A DNA stretch of 64,000 nt. It comes from Polaribacter septentrionalilitoris. GTDB lineage: Bacteria > Bacteroidota > Bacteroidia > Flavobacteriales > Flavobacteriaceae. Position numbers and translations under genes: made by a program. The notes beneath the pieces are model-generated. The model searched no databases. It was not told where the DNA came from and worked only from the letters and a program-made list of their open reading frames with translations. Where the stretch lies: assembly GCF_009832745.1 (NCBI RefSeq), contig NZ_VRMJ01000041.1, positions 377,001 through 441,000 of the forward strand, written 5' to 3'. Numbering within the stretch: the stretch's first letter is position 1; each line of letters begins with the position of its first letter. This document shows positions 1 to 8,783 of this stretch, piece after piece.

Positions 1-1
1 T

Positions 2-877
2 TCGGTTGCTCAAATAACCTTAATTTATATGCTAACATACTTTGCTTTTTCAATCATAAAAGAAGGCAATATCTCGCAAATAAAATGGACTTATTTTGTG
101 ATGTTTGCTGCAAACGGTTTGCTTTCTTTCTTGTCAATAATCATAATTTACATGTATGAAAAAGTATTTGGATTGGTTTCTGATGTAACCTTGTTAGAAC
201 TTTCCAATACAAATTCTAAATTATTGAGAGAGTTAAATGAGAAAGCACCAGGAACTTTCCAGCATTCTATGCAAGTGGCTAATTTAGCAGAAGCAGCAGC
301 AAATGAAATTGAAGCCAATTCAATGTTAGTCAGAACAGGAGCCTTATATCATGATATTGGTAAAATGTTGAATCCGATGTATTTTACAGAAAATCAATCT
401 ACGGGTGTAAACCCTCATAACGATTTATCTCCAGTAGATAGTTCTAAAATAATTACAGATCATGTAATAAAAGGAGTAGAGTTAGCTAAAAAATATAATT
501 TACCAGATAGAATTATCGATTTTATAAGAACCCATCATGGAACAAGTTCTACTTATTACTTCTATATGAAAGAGAAAGAACAAAACCCAGATACAAAGGT
601 TGATATTAAGAGATTTAAATACAAAGGACCTATTCCGTTTTCTAAAGAAACTGCAATTTTAATGATATGTGATGCAGCTGAAGCTGCCTCAAAAAGTTTA
701 AAGAAACCAACAGCTCAAGCTATTAATGATTTAATTGATAAGATAGTGAATAAACAAATGGCAGATGATCAATTTTTAAATTCAGATATTACTTTTAGAG
801 AGATTCAGACTATTAAAAAAGTGGTTAAGAACAAGTTAATGAACATCTATCATTTGAGAGTAGAATACCCAGAATAA
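2..877 (+). CDS. PgpH-like 7TM-HD phosphohydrolase, C-terminal part
   Basis: The frame is open at the left window edge, so only the last 291 residues are present and the true start lies outside. About 50 hydrophobic residues (the last membrane segments) precede a cytoplasmic HD domain containing ALYHDIGK near residue 115 and THHG near residue 180. This arrangement is that of PgpH-type cyclic-di-AMP phosphodiesterases, whose HD residues bind metal and hydrolyse c-di-AMP at the inner membrane. A tRNA operon follows on the same strand after about 100 bp. The family call is firm from the motifs; the exact substrate is taken from family knowledge. Confidence 0.85.
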   Translation, partial: SVAQITLIYMLTYFAFSIIKEGNISQIKWTYFVMFAANGLLSFLSIIIIYMYEKVFGLVSDVTLLELSNTNSKLLRELNEKAPGTFQHSMQVANLAEAAANEIEANSMLVRTGALYHDIGKMLNPMYFTENQSTGVNPHNDLSPVDSSKIITDHVIKGVELAKKYNLPDRIIDFIRTHHGTSSTYYFYMKEKEQNPDTKVDIKRFKYKGPIPFSKETAILMICDAAEAASKSLKKPTAQAINDLIDKIVNKQMADDQFLNSDITFREIQTIKKVVKNKLMNIYHLRVEYPE

Positions 878-903
878 AAACTTAAAAAAAGTTTAAAAAC
901 ATC

Positions 904-934
904 TTGCTAAATTGTTTTTCTAATCTTACATTTG
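904..934 (+). promoter_or_regulatory. Promoter of the tRNA operon
   Basis: TTG (904-906), 20 bases, then TACATTTG (927-934) fits the Bacteroidetes primary sigma consensus TTG-N19/20-TAnnTTTG. It lies about 40 bp before tRNA-Ser and would drive the three tRNAs. Confidence 0.6.
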
Positions 935-976
935 CACTCGCAATTTCAGTTTTAAGCTTTACAGTTTAAAAAATTG

Positions 977-1059
977 GGAGAGGTGGCAGAGTGGTAATGC
1001 AGCAGATTGCTAATCTGTCGACCTTTTTGGTCGCCAGGGTTCGAGTCCCTGTCTCTCCG
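977..1059 (+). tRNA. tRNA-Ser (anticodon GCT)
   Basis: The acceptor stem GGAGAGG pairs with TCTCTCC. The anticodon loop TTGCTAA sits on the stem GCAGA/TCTGT. The long variable arm typical of tRNA-Ser and the TPsiC arm (AGGGTTCGAGTCCCT) are present. It reads AGC/AGT codons. CCA is not encoded. Confidence 0.95.
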
Positions 1060-1101
1060 CAAAATTGCAATAAAATGTAAGCTCAAGTTTACATTTTATT
1101 T

Positions 1102-1176
1102 CGGGGTGTAGCGTAGCCCGGTCATCGCGCCTCGTTTGGGACGAGGAGGTCGCAGGTTCGAATCCTGCCACCCCGA
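1102..1176 (+). tRNA. tRNA-Pro (anticodon TGG)
   Basis: The acceptor stem CGGGGTG pairs with CACCCCG. The anticodon loop TTTGGGA sits on CCTCG/CGAGG, and the TPsiC loop GGTTCGAATCC is intact. Second gene of the cluster. Confidence 0.95.
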
Positions 1177-1204
1177 CATTGTTGTCGTAGCAACAGAAAA
1201 CTAC

Positions 1205-1278
1205 GGGCTCTTAGCTCAGCTGGATAGAGCACCTCCCTTCTAAGGAGGCGGTCGAAGGTTCGAATCCTTCAGGGCTCA
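1205..1278 (+). tRNA. tRNA-Arg (anticodon TCT), island integration target
   Basis: The acceptor GGGCTCT pairs with AGGGCTC (two G-T wobbles). The anticodon loop CTTCTAA sits on CCTCC/GGAGG. Its last 25 bases are duplicated at 35038, so the element integrated into the 3' end of this gene and restored it. Confidence 0.95.
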
Positions 1279-1301
1279 CATAAACCTTACTAGAAATAGT
1301 A
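1254..1301 (+). repeat. Left attachment site (attL) core
   Basis: 48 bp identical to 35038-35085. It covers the TPsiC arm and acceptor 3' strand of tRNA-Arg and the following downstream bases. Weaker similarity continues for about 45 bp (to about 1348 versus 35132). This is the classical tRNA 3'-end duplication left by a tyrosine recombinase. Confidence 0.93.
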
Positions 1302-1406
1302 AGGTTTTTTGTTTTTTATAGGTTTTGTAAGGGTTTAGAGTACTTCATGTTATTTTCAAGATTAACTTCATAATAAACTAAACCTTTAATTAAAGGGTAA
1401 CTATTA

Positions 1407-1439
1407 GGTACCCACTTTTTAGAAAAGGTACCCACTTTT
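1407..1439 (+). repeat. Putative integrase arm-type sites
   Basis: GGTACCCACTTTT occurs at 1407 and again at 1427 (20-bp period), with a weaker related word (GGGTAACTATTA) just upstream. The same arrangement in diverged form recurs at 35178-35225 before the integrase remnant, and a related word (GGAGTACCTGTTTTT) lies near 34992. Position between the att core and the integrase gene suggests arm binding sites. Confidence 0.55.
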
Positions 1440-1454
1440 AAAAAAACAAAAACT

Positions 1455-2666
1455 ATGAATAATTACAAATTATCAATACTATTTGTATTGCAAAAAGTTA
1501 AAATTAATAAGAAAGGACAATGTCCTATAAAGTGTAGAATTACATTTTTAAAAAGTAGGAAGGAATTCTCTACAGGTATATTTATCAATCCAGATTATTG
1601 GAGCAGTAGTAAACAGAAAGCTTTACCAGATAGTAAAGAAAACAACATTTTAAACAACAAGTTAAGCCTTATTCATCAACAGATAGATAAGGCTTTTTTA
1701 ATGCTTCAAATTCTACCAAATGACTTTGATGTAGATGATATATATAGAAAGTATAAAGGAGAAGATTCCAAAGAAGAAATTACGATTTTAGGAGCTTATG
1801 ATTTACATAATGAAAAGACTAAAAAATTAATAGGAATAGATTTTAATCAATTATCTTGGAGTAGATATGTTGAAAGCAGGAGGAAAGTGGCTCTGTTTAT
1901 TACTAAATTCTACAAAAAGAAAGATATTAGATTGAAAGATTTGGATTTGAAGTTTATTCAAGATTTAGAATACTTTTTCAAAACAGAATTAAATTTAAAG
2001 CAAGCTACAGTTTATAGGAGTATCCAGAGAGTAAAAAAAATAATTCAATTTGCTATCTCTGAAAACTATTTAAAAAAAGACCCTTTCCATTTTTATAAAA
2101 ACAAGAAGTTTAAAACTGTAATTATATACTTAACCGATAAAGAGTTAAAGAGGTTAGAGCAACATAATTTTAGTCAAAAGAGATTACAGCAAGTAAAGGA
2201 TTTATTTATATTCTGCTGTTATACTGGATTAGCATATACTGAAATGTCAACTTTGACAAGTAATAATATTGAAATTGGTTTTGATGATAAAGAATGGATT
2301 CAGATGATTAGGAAGAAAACTAATAAGAAAATATCTATTCCAGTTTTACCAAAAGCTAAAGAAATTTTAGATAAGTATAACAATAAATTACCAACTATAA
2401 GTAATCAGAAGTTTAACTCTTACTTAAAGGAGATTTCAGAACTAATTGGAATTGATAAAAAGTTAACTCATCATACAGCAAGAAAAACTTTTGCTACAAC
2501 TGTACTTCTATTTAATAATGTACCAATGGAAATTGTTTCAGAATTATTAGGTCATTCTAATATGAATATTACGCAATCACATTATGGGAAGATTGTTCAG
2601 TCTAAAGTTAGTAAAGAAATAATAAATTTGAATAAAAAATTAAATGTAAAAAAAGATACTAAATAA
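1455..2666 (+). CDS. int: Tyrosine-type site-specific integrase
   Basis: This 403-aa recombinase would integrate and excise the island at tRNA-Arg. It has an N-terminal arm-DNA-binding domain (start MNNYKLSILFVLQK), a SAM-like core-binding domain (about 110-215) and a C-terminal catalytic domain. Catalytic landmarks are HHTARKTF near 337 (His-x-x-Arg), GHSNMNITQSHYG near 365-377 with the nucleophilic Tyr near 376. The first catalytic arginine motif reads CYTGLAYTEM near 254, with Ala where the canonical family has Arg; Bacteroides conjugative transposon integrases such as IntDOT are known to lack that Arg too. The gene sits directly inside attL, as expected. Confidence 0.93.
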   Translation: MNNYKLSILFVLQKVKINKKGQCPIKCRITFLKSRKEFSTGIFINPDYWSSSKQKALPDSKENNILNNKLSLIHQQIDKAFLMLQILPNDFDVDDIYRKYKGEDSKEEITILGAYDLHNEKTKKLIGIDFNQLSWSRYVESRRKVALFITKFYKKKDIRLKDLDLKFIQDLEYFFKTELNLKQATVYRSIQRVKKIIQFAISENYLKKDPFHFYKNKKFKTVIIYLTDKELKRLEQHNFSQKRLQQVKDLFIFCCYTGLAYTEMSTLTSNNIEIGFDDKEWIQMIRKKTNKKISIPVLPKAKEILDKYNNKLPTISNQKFNSYLKEISELIGIDKKLTHHTARKTFATTVLLFNNVPMEIVSELLGHSNMNITQSHYGKIVQSKVSKEIINLNKKLNVKKDTK

Positions 2667-2967
2667 TAAAGATTTCTTTGTTATGCCATTGAAGTTATTC
2701 ACCAGATGGAAGCCAAGAAGGTTTTTCTGGTAGAGTTATTTTTTTACCATTAAATTGAGATAAAGAAAAGACTAAATTGTTTTCAGTAATAGCTTCAGAG
2801 ACCCTAACAATATAATCTTAATTAATGGTTATTAATCCTCTGTCAAATGCTCTATATAAGTTTGGAGATAGTGAAATTCCAATTGGAATTGTATCATCAT
2901 TAGAAATACTAAAAGGTACTATATGACATGCATCAATCATATGAGCGTTTGAAGAGGATTCTATTTT
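2659..2967 (-). pseudogene. Decayed HNH endonuclease (C-terminal remnant)
   Basis: The minus strand reads ESSSNAHMIDACHIVPF, then SPNLYRAFDRGLITI, and ends LQWHNKEIF, a pattern typical of the C-terminal half of HNH restriction-type endonucleases. Two in-frame stops (after LITIN and after WLPSGE) and a stop upstream break it. It overlaps the end of the integrase gene by a few bases. It has no intact start or N-terminus, so it is a relic of earlier cargo. Confidence 0.75.
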
Positions 2968-3127
2968 TCATTTCAGAAATACAACAACTATAATTATAAA
3001 TTTTAGGAATTGTTTTTTTATATAAAAAGAATTTAAAATTCAATAAAAACCACTCTACACAAAGAATAATTTATAGAATTTTTAAATTAATTAATTTTTT
3101 TTAAATTTCATAAAAATTATTGAAGCT

Positions 3128-4240
3128 ATGAATTTTTTAATTTTTCTCGGGATAATATTATTTTTTCTAATTATTTATGGTTTAAAAAGATTAATATTTG
3201 ATGAAGAAGAGCCACAACCCAAAGTTGATACTTCCTATATCTCAAAACTAAATTTCGAACCTTTATCATCACCATTAGATGGTATTAATTTACAACTTGA
3301 TTTAATGAGAACAAAATTGGAGTTAATACAATTACTTGAAGAAAAGGCAAATAAAAATACAATAAGTTTTTTCTCAAATGAATTTTTTGAAGATAGTGAG
3401 TTCAATCAAGTTACATTGGAATTTCTTTTTAAACGTTTAATATTTATGTTAAAAGGATGTGATGTGGAAAATAATTCAATTAAACCAATAATAAAAAATA
3501 TAAAATTTTACGCAAAAAAAGAAAACACAAAAGAAAATAGAGATTTAAAATTGTTAAAAAATGTTTTTGGTGATTTTTTACCACAAATAACAAGATGGAA
3601 AAATGAAAAAACTTTGGAATTAGATAAGCATATGAGTGTAGAAGAACTTATTATATCGAAAAGTTCAGATTCTGATGTTAAGTATTTAGATTTATTAAAT
3701 TGCTTTGAATGGAAGTACATGAGGTTAAAAATTTTATTTAGAGATAATTTTACTTGTAAGGATTGTGGTTCTTATGGTACAAGCCATTCAGTGCATCATA
3801 GATACTATATTAAAAATAGGTTTCCATGGGAGTATCAGCCAAATGCATTAGTTTCGCTATGTAATGAATGTCACAAAAACAGACATCAAAATGAGGAAAT
3901 TGTAATTTATGAAATGGTTCAACATAAGGTTGGGTTTTATGACATATATGATAAACTTATAGAAGTTGATACATATAAAAAAAAATGTTATAGATGTGGA
4001 GGTATAGGGTATATTAGTCAATACTCACATGTACAAAATGGTATTTGTTTTGCCTGTAATGGGGATAGTATTCATAATTCAATTTTTAGTTTTCGAATAA
4101 ATCAATTTTATTATTCAGATAATTACTTAGAACAAGAAGAAAGAGAAAAATATAGAAAATTTATAGAAAACTTGAGTTATTTTGATATAGAAGAAATTAA
4201 AAAAGATTTAGAAATAGACGTTCAAGAGTATTTTAGTTAA
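3128..4240 (+). CDS. Membrane-anchored HNH-type zinc protein
   Basis: The 370-aa protein begins with one membrane segment (about residues 2-20), followed by a helical region. An HNH-like domain spans about 205-255: CKDCGS, then SVHHRYY, then LCNECHKNRH. A second zinc knuckle pair follows (CYRCGG near 287 and CFACNG near 307). HNH domains cut DNA using a metal; membrane anchoring at the N-terminus is unusual. No restriction-modification partner is adjacent. It is followed 25 bp later by the SRAP gene, so it may be co-transcribed with the SOS cassette. Its specific role is unknown. Confidence 0.6.
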   Translation: MNFLIFLGIILFFLIIYGLKRLIFDEEEPQPKVDTSYISKLNFEPLSSPLDGINLQLDLMRTKLELIQLLEEKANKNTISFFSNEFFEDSEFNQVTLEFLFKRLIFMLKGCDVENNSIKPIIKNIKFYAKKENTKENRDLKLLKNVFGDFLPQITRWKNEKTLELDKHMSVEELIISKSSDSDVKYLDLLNCFEWKYMRLKILFRDNFTCKDCGSYGTSHSVHHRYYIKNRFPWEYQPNALVSLCNECHKNRHQNEEIVIYEMVQHKVGFYDIYDKLIEVDTYKKKCYRCGGIGYISQYSHVQNGICFACNGDSIHNSIFSFRINQFYYSDNYLEQEEREKYRKFIENLSYFDIEEIKKDLEIDVQEYFS

Positions 4241-4265
4241 AATAAATAATTTTAAAAATTTAATT

Positions 4266-4970
4266 ATGTGTTACCATATTTCCTTAACTAAACCTCAAAT
4301 AGAAATTGAAGATAGATTTGATGCTAATTTTGAAGATTATGGGTTGTATGAACCTTTTTATCATTTAAATGGTTTTAGTCAGGAGATTTGCTACATTATT
4401 CCTATGGAGGAAAGTCATATTATTGATGGTGCTACATGGGGATTAAAGCCAACAGATTATTTTTCTAAAGATAACTTTAAGTTAAATACTTTGAACGCCA
4501 AATCTGAAACAGTCTTAGATAGTCCTCTTTACAGGGAACCGATACTAAACAGAAGATGCTTAGTCGTAGCTGACGGGTTTTTTGAGAGTAAACATGTAAA
4601 TAGTAAGAAATATCCACATTATATTAGTTTAGAAAAGAGGAGTTTATTTGCTTTTGCTGGGATATACAATTTTCATGATGATGGAGTTTTATCTTGTTCA
4701 ATATTAACGACTAAAGCAAATGAATTTATGAGTGAGATTCATAACTCTAAAAAAAGAATGCCAATAATTTTAGATGAAACATTTGAAAAAGAGTGGTTAA
4801 ATGAAACTTTAAAAGAAAATCATATAAAAGAATTAATGAAAGTGTGTTTTACAAAATCAACACTTGAGGCGTATACAGTATCAAAAGATGTAACAAATAG
4901 TAGAGTAAAAAGTGATAGAGAAGATATAATTAAACCGTTTCATTATCCTGAATTGAATACACTTTTTTAA
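4266..4970 (+). CDS. SRAP-domain protein (YedK/HMCES-like)
   Basis: This 234-aa protein has the SRAP hallmarks. Cys2 directly follows the initiator Met and is the residue that crosslinks to abasic sites in single-stranded DNA. A central RRCLVVADGFFESK carries the active Glu, and HNSKKRMP carries the conserved His and RMP. The family protects stalled forks at abasic sites. It ends by overlapping the convergent repressor gene by 4 bp. Sitting beside an SOS repressor and two error-prone polymerases, it fits a DNA-damage tolerance cassette. Confidence 0.9.
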   Translation: MCYHISLTKPQIEIEDRFDANFEDYGLYEPFYHLNGFSQEICYIIPMEESHIIDGATWGLKPTDYFSKDNFKLNTLNAKSETVLDSPLYREPILNRRCLVVADGFFESKHVNSKKYPHYISLEKRSLFAFAGIYNFHDDGVLSCSILTTKANEFMSEIHNSKKRMPIILDETFEKEWLNETLKENHIKELMKVCFTKSTLEAYTVSKDVTNSRVKSDREDIIKPFHYPELNTLF

Positions 4971-5737
4971 CCAACAACTTTCTGAATTCTTTCTAATTCA
5001 ATTTTTAATTCGTTAAATAGATTTAAAACTCCATTTAAGTTTAAATTTCTTTTATCAATATCTTGATTGTTTATAGTGCATTTATACTCCCAAATTTCTA
5101 GAATTTCTTCCAAAGGGAGTTCGTATGGTTTGAATTCTTTATTGTCTGGTGTTAATAAAAGTGAGTTGTTTTTTACTTGTTTGGTTATTCTTTTGTATGT
5201 AATTCCATCATTTCTACTTACTAATATACAGGCAGTACCATTTTTTAAATTATTAATATCCTCTACAAATTCACAAACTACAAATGCTCCATTAGGTGTT
5301 GGCAACATAGAATCACCTTTGATTGGAAAAGCTCTATGTTTACCTGTAGGTAGAAATGGAAGCTTAAATCGTTGAAGTTGTTCAATATATTCAGGGTCAT
5401 CATAACCATTTAAATAACCAGCAGATGCTTCAATAGGAACTATCTCTATTAGGTTTTCATTTTCTTCATTAACCATTATTGGAAATAATACTCTTTGGTT
5501 TCCTACATCAATATGTGAGTATTCATCTGAATACGTTAAATCTTTTCTAATTAAAATGTCTACAGGTAAATTAAAATAATTAGAAAATCCAATTAATGTT
5601 TCAATTGAAGGTTCGCTTCGAGCCTCTTCATAAGAGCCAATTCTAGACCTGTGAATACCTAATTTATCAGCTAATTGTTCCTGAGTTAAACGCCTTAATT
5701 TTCTTAAATGACGAATGTTTTTGGAAATATATTTCAT
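4967..5737 (-). CDS. XRE-S24 self-cleaving SOS repressor (LexA/CI-like)
   Basis: 256 aa. The N-terminal XRE helix-turn-helix (about 5-60, LTQEQLADKLGIHRSRIGSYE) binds DNA. The C-terminal S24 peptidase domain has a likely Ala106-Gly107 cleavage bond (EASAGYLNG), catalytic Ser143 in GDSM and Lys182 in TYKRI. Activated RecA triggers self-cleavage in this family. It is transcribed divergently from dnaE-dinB across a 52-bp region filled with repeat operators, so it very probably represses them and itself. It replaces LexA in function for this cassette; whether the host has its own LexA is not visible here. Confidence 0.9.
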   Translation of the reverse strand: MKYISKNIRHLRKLRRLTQEQLADKLGIHRSRIGSYEEARSEPSIETLIGFSNYFNLPVDILIRKDLTYSDEYSHIDVGNQRVLFPIMVNEENENLIEIVPIEASAGYLNGYDDPEYIEQLQRFKLPFLPTGKHRAFPIKGDSMLPTPNGAFVVCEFVEDINNLKNGTACILVSRNDGITYKRITKQVKNNSLLLTPDNKEFKPYELPLEEILEIWEYKCTINNQDIDKRNLNLNGVLNLFNELKIELERIQKVVG

Positions 5738-5787
5738 AATACTACAAAATTAAGCAAGAAATACTACAAAATATAGATAATTTTGTA
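5738..5787. promoter_or_regulatory. Multi-site SOS operator between repressor and dnaE
   Basis: AATACTACAAAAT occurs twice as a direct repeat (5738-5750 and 5760-5772), exactly 22 bp apart (two helical turns). The second copy also forms an inverted repeat with ATTTTGTA (TACAAAAT 5765-5772 and ATTTTGTA 5780-5787). A TAATTTTG element resembling a -7 box overlaps the sites on each strand (5745-5752 minus, 5778-5785 plus). Binding there would block both divergent promoters. Confidence 0.7.
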
Positions 5788-5789
5788 AA

Positions 5790-8783
5790 ATGTTTTTAAA
5801 TACACATTCATATTATAGTTTAAGATATGGGGTAATAGCTCCTAAAGACTTGATTTTATTGATGAAATCAATGAATGTAAGTGTCTTTTCTCTAACAGAT
5901 ATAAATGCTACAACAATGTCATTAGATGTCTTTAGAATGGCTAAAAAGGTTAATTTAAAGGTTGTTTTAGGTGTAGATTTTAGAAATAATGCACAGCAAA
6001 AGTTTATAATGCTTGCTAAAAACAATCTAGGTTTTAAAAACATCAATTCATATCTCTCTACTTTTTTGCATAAAGAAAATTTTATTATTCCTAATAAAGC
6101 AAAGGAGATAGAAAATACTGTAGTAATTTATCCTTTTCATTCTTATAATAACAGAGAATTAGAATCAAATGAATTTTTAGGTGTTAGAATACAAGATATT
6201 GGTAAGTTAAGATTTTCAAAATGGACTCATAAACAAGAAAAGCTTGTAATTCTACAAACAGTTACATATCAAAATAAAAAAGGGTTTAATACACATAGGT
6301 TATTAAGAGCTATTGATAACAATACGTTATTAAGTAAACTTTCTAAAAAAGAACAAGGCTCTGAATTTGATGTAGCTATTGCTACTAAAATTATCAAAGA
6401 AAAATTTAGTGAGTTTCCTCTCATCATAAATAACACAGAAGAAATACTAAAACAATGTAATTGTGATTTTGATTTCTCTGATAACGTACCAAATAATCAA
6501 AAGTGTTACACAAACAATGAAGATTTAGATTTTAAATTATTAAAAAAGCTAACTTTTGATGGGCTGCAATATAGATATGAGACACCTACAAAAAAGATAT
6601 TCCAAAGAATAGAAAAGGAGTTAAAAATTATTAAGGAGAAAAATTTTGTATCCTATTTTTTAATCAATTGGAAAATTTTAAAATACGCTAGAAGTAAGAA
6701 CTATTATTATGTAGGGAGAGGTAGTGGAGCAAATAGTATTATTGCCTATCTGCTAAGAATAACAGATGTAGACCCTATAGAGCTAGATTTATATTTTGAA
6801 CGCTTTATTAATTTATATCGTACAAATCCTCCAGATTTTGATTTAGATTTCTCTTGGAGAGATAGAGATGATATTACTCATTTTATATTTAATAGATTTA
6901 AAAATACAGCTTTAATATCTGTATATAATACTTTTAAACATAGAGCATCTGTAAGAGAATTAGGGAAAGTTTTTGGTCTGCCCAAACACGAAATAGACAA
7001 GTTATCAGCTAATAAATTTAAATATGATAATTTGGACAAACTATCAAAGTTAGTTTTGATATACAGTAAATATATTCAAGGCTTTCCAAATTATTTAGGA
7101 ATACATGCAGGAGGTATTTTAATCTCAGAAAAGCCAATCCATCAGTATGTGGCAACTTTTATGCCTCCTAAAGGTTTTTCAACCACACAATTTGATATGG
7201 TAATTGCTGAAGATGTTGGGTTGTACAAGTTTGATATTTTAAGTCAGAGGGGATTAGGTAAAATAAAAGAAGCTGTAGAGATAATTAATTACAATCAACC
7301 AGAAAAAGCAAAAGAATTAGATATACACGATATTAAAAGATTTAAAGAAGATGGGAAAATTAAAAACCTATTAAGAACTGCCAAAGCAATAGGTTGTTTT
7401 TATGTGGAATCTCCTGCAATGCGTATGCTAATGACTAAATTACAAGTAGACACATATTTAGGTTTAGTTGCTGCAAGTTCTGTTATTAGACCAGGAGTTT
7501 CTCAGTCTGGAATGATGAGAACATATATACAAAGACATAGATTTCCTGAGAAGAGAAAAGAAGCCCATCCCATTTTATATGATATTATGCCAGAAACTTA
7601 TGGTGTTATGGTGTATCAAGAAGATGTAATTAAAGTAGCGCATTATTTTGGAGGATTAACACTTGGTGAAGCAGATATGCTTAGAAGAGGAATGTCTGGT
7701 AAATTTAGGAGCAGGTCAGAGTTTGAAAAAGTAAAACAACAGTTTTTTGATAATTGCAAAAAATCAGGCAAACCAGATAATTTGTCTGCTGAAATCTGGA
7801 GACAAATAGAAAGTTTTGCAGGTTATGCTTTTGCAAAAGGTCATTCTGCATCTTATGCTGTTGAAAGTTATCAGAGTTTGTTTTTAAAAGCTTACTATCC
7901 TTTAGAGTATATGGTGGCTACCATTAACAATTATGGAGGGTTTTATAGAACAGAAGTTTATGTCCACGAAGCAAGAATGGATGGAGCAATCATACAACCT
8001 CCCTGTATTAATAGAAGCTTTACACAAGCAGTTATTTATGGAAAAGAGATATTTATTGGTTTTATGTTTTTACAATCCTTTGAATCTAAAACAGGGAAAG
8101 AACTGATTAAAGAACGTAATAAAAAAGGAACTTTTAAAAGTTTAGATGATTTTATCAACAGAGTATCAATTTCAATAGAACAAATTAATATTCTAATAAA
8201 AATTGATGCATTTAGATATACAAAAAGAAACAAGAGAGAGTTATTATGGGAAGCGAATATGAAGATTAATAAAGTAACTTTTGATACTAATAAACTAACA
8301 CTATTTGAATCTATAAAACTAAATTATAAAACGCCTAATTTACCTTCTACAAAGCTTGAAGATGCTTTTGACCAAATAGAACTTTTAGGTTATCCAATAT
8401 GTAATCCCTTTGATTTGTTGGTTGATAATTTTATACATCCTTTAAGAGCAAATCATTTAAAAAAATTAGTTGGGAAAAATGTAACTATTGATGGTTATTT
8501 AGTGACTTCAAGAAGAGTAAAAACTAGCAATGGTAAAACAATGTACTTTGGGAATTTTGTCGATTATGATGGCTTTTTTATAGATGTTGTAAACTTTCCT
8601 CCTGTAGTTGAAAAATATCCTTTTAGAGGTAGAGGAATCTATAGAATAACGGGTAAAGTTGTTGTTGAGTTTGATTGTATAAGTATTGAAACTCAAATTA
8701 TGGAGAGATTACCTATAATAGAGGACCCAAGATATGCTGACAGTCAAAAAGGTAGAATTCTAAAAAATAAAAAAACAGCATAA
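5790..8783 (+). CDS. dnaE: DnaE-type DNA polymerase III alpha subunit, error-prone type
   Basis: 997 aa, shorter than replicative DnaE (about 1,150-1,450 aa). The N-terminal PHP domain starts MFLNTHSYYSLRYG. The C-family polymerase core has P348-D-F-D-L-D353 with two catalytic aspartates and a third in YKFDILSQRGLGKI. A helix-hairpin-helix and an OB-fold region (about 880-970) follow. Its length, its operator and its coupling to a Y-family polymerase make it the equivalent of DnaE2/ImuC-type mutasome polymerases rather than the main replicase. It overlaps dinB by 1 bp (TAATG), so the two are translationally coupled. The -7-like box ends 4 bp before the ATG, suggesting a leaderless or very short-leader mRNA. 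Confidence 0.88.
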   Translation: MFLNTHSYYSLRYGVIAPKDLILLMKSMNVSVFSLTDINATTMSLDVFRMAKKVNLKVVLGVDFRNNAQQKFIMLAKNNLGFKNINSYLSTFLHKENFIIPNKAKEIENTVVIYPFHSYNNRELESNEFLGVRIQDIGKLRFSKWTHKQEKLVILQTVTYQNKKGFNTHRLLRAIDNNTLLSKLSKKEQGSEFDVAIATKIIKEKFSEFPLIINNTEEILKQCNCDFDFSDNVPNNQKCYTNNEDLDFKLLKKLTFDGLQYRYETPTKKIFQRIEKELKIIKEKNFVSYFLINWKILKYARSKNYYYVGRGSGANSIIAYLLRITDVDPIELDLYFERFINLYRTNPPDFDLDFSWRDRDDITHFIFNRFKNTALISVYNTFKHRASVRELGKVFGLPKHEIDKLSANKFKYDNLDKLSKLVLIYSKYIQGFPNYLGIHAGGILISEKPIHQYVATFMPPKGFSTTQFDMVIAEDVGLYKFDILSQRGLGKIKEAVEIINYNQPEKAKELDIHDIKRFKEDGKIKNLLRTAKAIGCFYVESPAMRMLMTKLQVDTYLGLVAASSVIRPGVSQSGMMRTYIQRHRFPEKRKEAHPILYDIMPETYGVMVYQEDVIKVAHYFGGLTLGEADMLRRGMSGKFRSRSEFEKVKQQFFDNCKKSGKPDNLSAEIWRQIESFAGYAFAKGHSASYAVESYQSLFLKAYYPLEYMVATINNYGGFYRTEVYVHEARMDGAIIQPPCINRSFTQAVIYGKEIFIGFMFLQSFESKTGKELIKERNKKGTFKSLDDFINRVSISIEQINILIKIDAFRYTKRNKRELLWEANMKINKVTFDTNKLTLFESIKLNYKTPNLPSTKLEDAFDQIELLGYPICNPFDLLVDNFIHPLRANHLKKLVGKNVTIDGYLVTSRRVKTSNGKTMYFGNFVDYDGFFIDVVNFPPVVEKYPFRGRGIYRITGKVVVEFDCISIETQIMERLPIIEDPRYADSQKGRILKNKKTA

